Of a DNA stretch of 64,000 nucleotides, positions 63,223 through 64,000 are shown one piece after another (the stretch's first letter is position 1; each line of letters starts with the position of its first letter). The translations under genes and the position numbers were made by a program. The notes under the pieces were generated by a model. It made no database searches and was not told the DNA's origin. It saw nothing but the letters and a program-made list of their open reading frames with translations. The stretch lies in assembly GCA_947589355.1 (NCBI GenBank), contig CANPZC010000009.1:25509-89508 (forward strand). The letters are read 5' to 3'. The DNA is from an uncultured Clostridia bacterium. Lineage in GTDB: Bacteria; Bacillota; Clostridia; Oscillospirales; Ruminococcaceae.

Positions 63223-63251
63223 TTGACATTTCATAAAAAACAGTATATAAT
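63223..63251 (+). promoter_or_regulatory. Consensus sigma-A promoter of the DUF3793 gene
   Basis: TTGACA (63223-63228), 17-nt spacer, TATAAT (63246-63251). Confidence 0.85.
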
Positions 63252-63259
63252 ATTATTAA

Positions 63260-63275
63260 GTTAGCATATGCTAAC
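63260..63275. promoter_or_regulatory. 16-bp palindromic operator, DtxR/IdeR-like
   Basis: GTTAGCATATGCTAAC is a perfect palindrome just downstream of the -10 box, at the expected transcription start. Its GTTAG-N6-CTAAC form resembles iron-repressor (DtxR family) boxes. A bound repressor here would block initiation. Confidence 0.6.
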
Positions 63276-63330
63276 CAAGTATATACGCACAATCATAATA
63301 CACAATAACTTTATGAGAAGGAAGAAAAGA

Positions 63331-63891
63331 ATGTCTGAAGAAATTATAGTTCGCCACTGTTCGCCGACGCTTGCCGGGCTGAAAACAGGCAGTGTTTTTG
63401 CATATGATTTTTCCTGCCGAAGCGAGATGCTGCGCGAGTTGAGGGAACTAAACAAGCATCTCGTGCCGAAAGGGCTGCGCGCGCTGCCGCTGAAATACGA
63501 AAGCGAACGGGCGCTGGTGTACATTTACCGCCCAGATATGCTGAAACGTGACTTGCGAGACCGCACTGCGCGCAAACTTCTTTGCCGCTGCGGCTACTCC
63601 TGCCAAAGCTGTTGCGAAGACATTGTGCGTTTGCAGAAACGTTTGAAAAGCGGCGGCGGTTTTCCGCATGAGATAGGGCTTTTTCTAGGTTATCCGCCGT
63701 CAGATGTTGAGGGCTTTATAAAAAATGACCGTCCTTGTCGGCTTTGCGGCTACTGGAAAGTTTACGGGAACGAAGCGCAGGCAAAGCGCTGTTTTGAGAA
63801 ATTTTCAAAATGCACGCGCGTTTACAGCAAGCTTCAGCGGCAGGGCTGCACGCTTGACAAGCTGACTGTAAAATCGCAAAAATACGAATAA
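63331..63891 (+). CDS. DUF3793 family protein
   Basis: 186 residues, soluble. VRHCSPTLAGLKTGSVFAYD at the N-terminus, EIGLFLGYPPSDVEGFI and CRLCGYWKVYGNEAQAKRCF at the C-terminus match DUF3793, a clostridial family often found near iron-uptake and flavodoxin genes. Cysteines at several positions (CRCGYSCQSCC) could bind metal or heme. The start at 63331 has AGAAGGAAG 6 nt upstream. Its palindromic operator suggests iron-dependent repression. Confidence 0.82.
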   Translation: MSEEIIVRHCSPTLAGLKTGSVFAYDFSCRSEMLRELRELNKHLVPKGLRALPLKYESERALVYIYRPDMLKRDLRDRTARKLLCRCGYSCQSCCEDIVRLQKRLKSGGGFPHEIGLFLGYPPSDVEGFIKNDRPCRLCGYWKVYGNEAQAKRCFEKFSKCTRVYSKLQRQGCTLDKLTVKSQKYE

Positions 63892-63926
63892 AAAAGCTCC
63901 TTTGGTTTGTACCAAAGGAGTTTTAT
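63890..63926. terminator. Bidirectional terminator between DUF3793 gene and 5S rRNA
   Basis: CTCCTTTGG (63897-63905) and CCAAAGGAG (63912-63920), with TTTT on the plus side and TTTTTT on the minus side. It ends both the DUF3793 gene and the rRNA transcript. Confidence 0.8.
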
Positions 63927-64000
63927 GTCGGCGATACCGATTTTCCCAAGCGGTCGCCCGCAGAGTATCGTAGGCGAGGATGAGCTTAACTTCTGTGTTC
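63926..64000 (-). rRNA. rrf: 5S ribosomal RNA, 3' part (cut by window end)
   Basis: The minus strand reads GAACACAGAAGTTAAGCTC from the window edge, the universally conserved 5S loop B/helix III sequence. It continues to a 3' end with TCGGTATCGCCGACA that would form helix I. The 5' part and any 23S gene lie outside the window. Confidence 0.9.

Overview
The window looks like a chromosomal segment of a gut or rumen Ruminococcus-type clostridium (Oscillospiraceae, Firmicutes). The evidence is the AGGAGG ribosome sites, the consensus sigma-A promoters (TTGACA/TATAAT, 17-nt spacing), a T-box, BceRSAB-, LCP- and MinD-type genes, NPxTG and Ser/Thr-rich lipoprotein architectures, and membrane-anchored CBM2/GH5 cellulases. 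No phage, integrase or transposase gene was recognised.

Layout. 1-7.1 kb: tail of a TPR-like gene, a c-di-GMP phosphodiesterase carrying a C-terminal solenoid, an LCP cell-wall ligase, a PrsA-like lipoprotein and a small helical protein. 7.3-11.3 kb: a DUF2079 membrane protein and an ABC exporter pair. 11.9-16.8 kb: a five-gene chemotaxis operon (cheA-cheW-cheR-cheB-cheW-like). 17.4-20 kb: D,D-carboxypeptidase and guaB. 20-26 kb: a papain-like protein, the T-box controlled hisS-X-aspS operon, mgsA and minD. 26.6-28.9 kb: a YdcF-like protein and metY behind a Cys/Met-containing leader peptide. 29-34 kb: an AT-richer island with an McrBC-like AAA+/nuclease defence system whose nuclease gene is split by a frameshift in a TA tract. 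34.4-38.6 kb: rplM-rpsI, malic enzyme-mscS, a CmpB-like protein and bioY. 38.8-44.3 kb: GH16 lipoprotein plus cytosolic GH5, an AraC regulator, a sugar-binding lipoprotein and a second lipoprotein. 44.4-49.9 kb: an AlkZ-related gene and a BceRS-BceAB-type peptide-sensing and resistance locus with a small inverted-repeat element in its middle. 50-57.2 kb: tpiA-gpmI, a zinc-ribbon membrane protein and a CsbB/YfhO-type glycosylation pair. 57.3-63.1 kb: a sortase-type surface protein, a lipoprotein, an SDR and a two-gene operon of membrane-anchored cellulose-binding proteins. 63.2-64 kb: a DUF3793 gene under a palindromic operator, and the 3' end of a 5S rRNA gene on the minus strand.

The genes describe a plant-glucan degrader: surface beta-glucanases and cellulose-binding proteins feed glycolysis (tpiA, gpmI, mgsA, malic enzyme). 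Environmental sensing runs through chemotaxis, c-di-GMP and BceRS. The most unusual non-coding feature is a family of about 400-bp multi-hairpin elements (five full or partial copies) whose stems change in a compensated way between copies.
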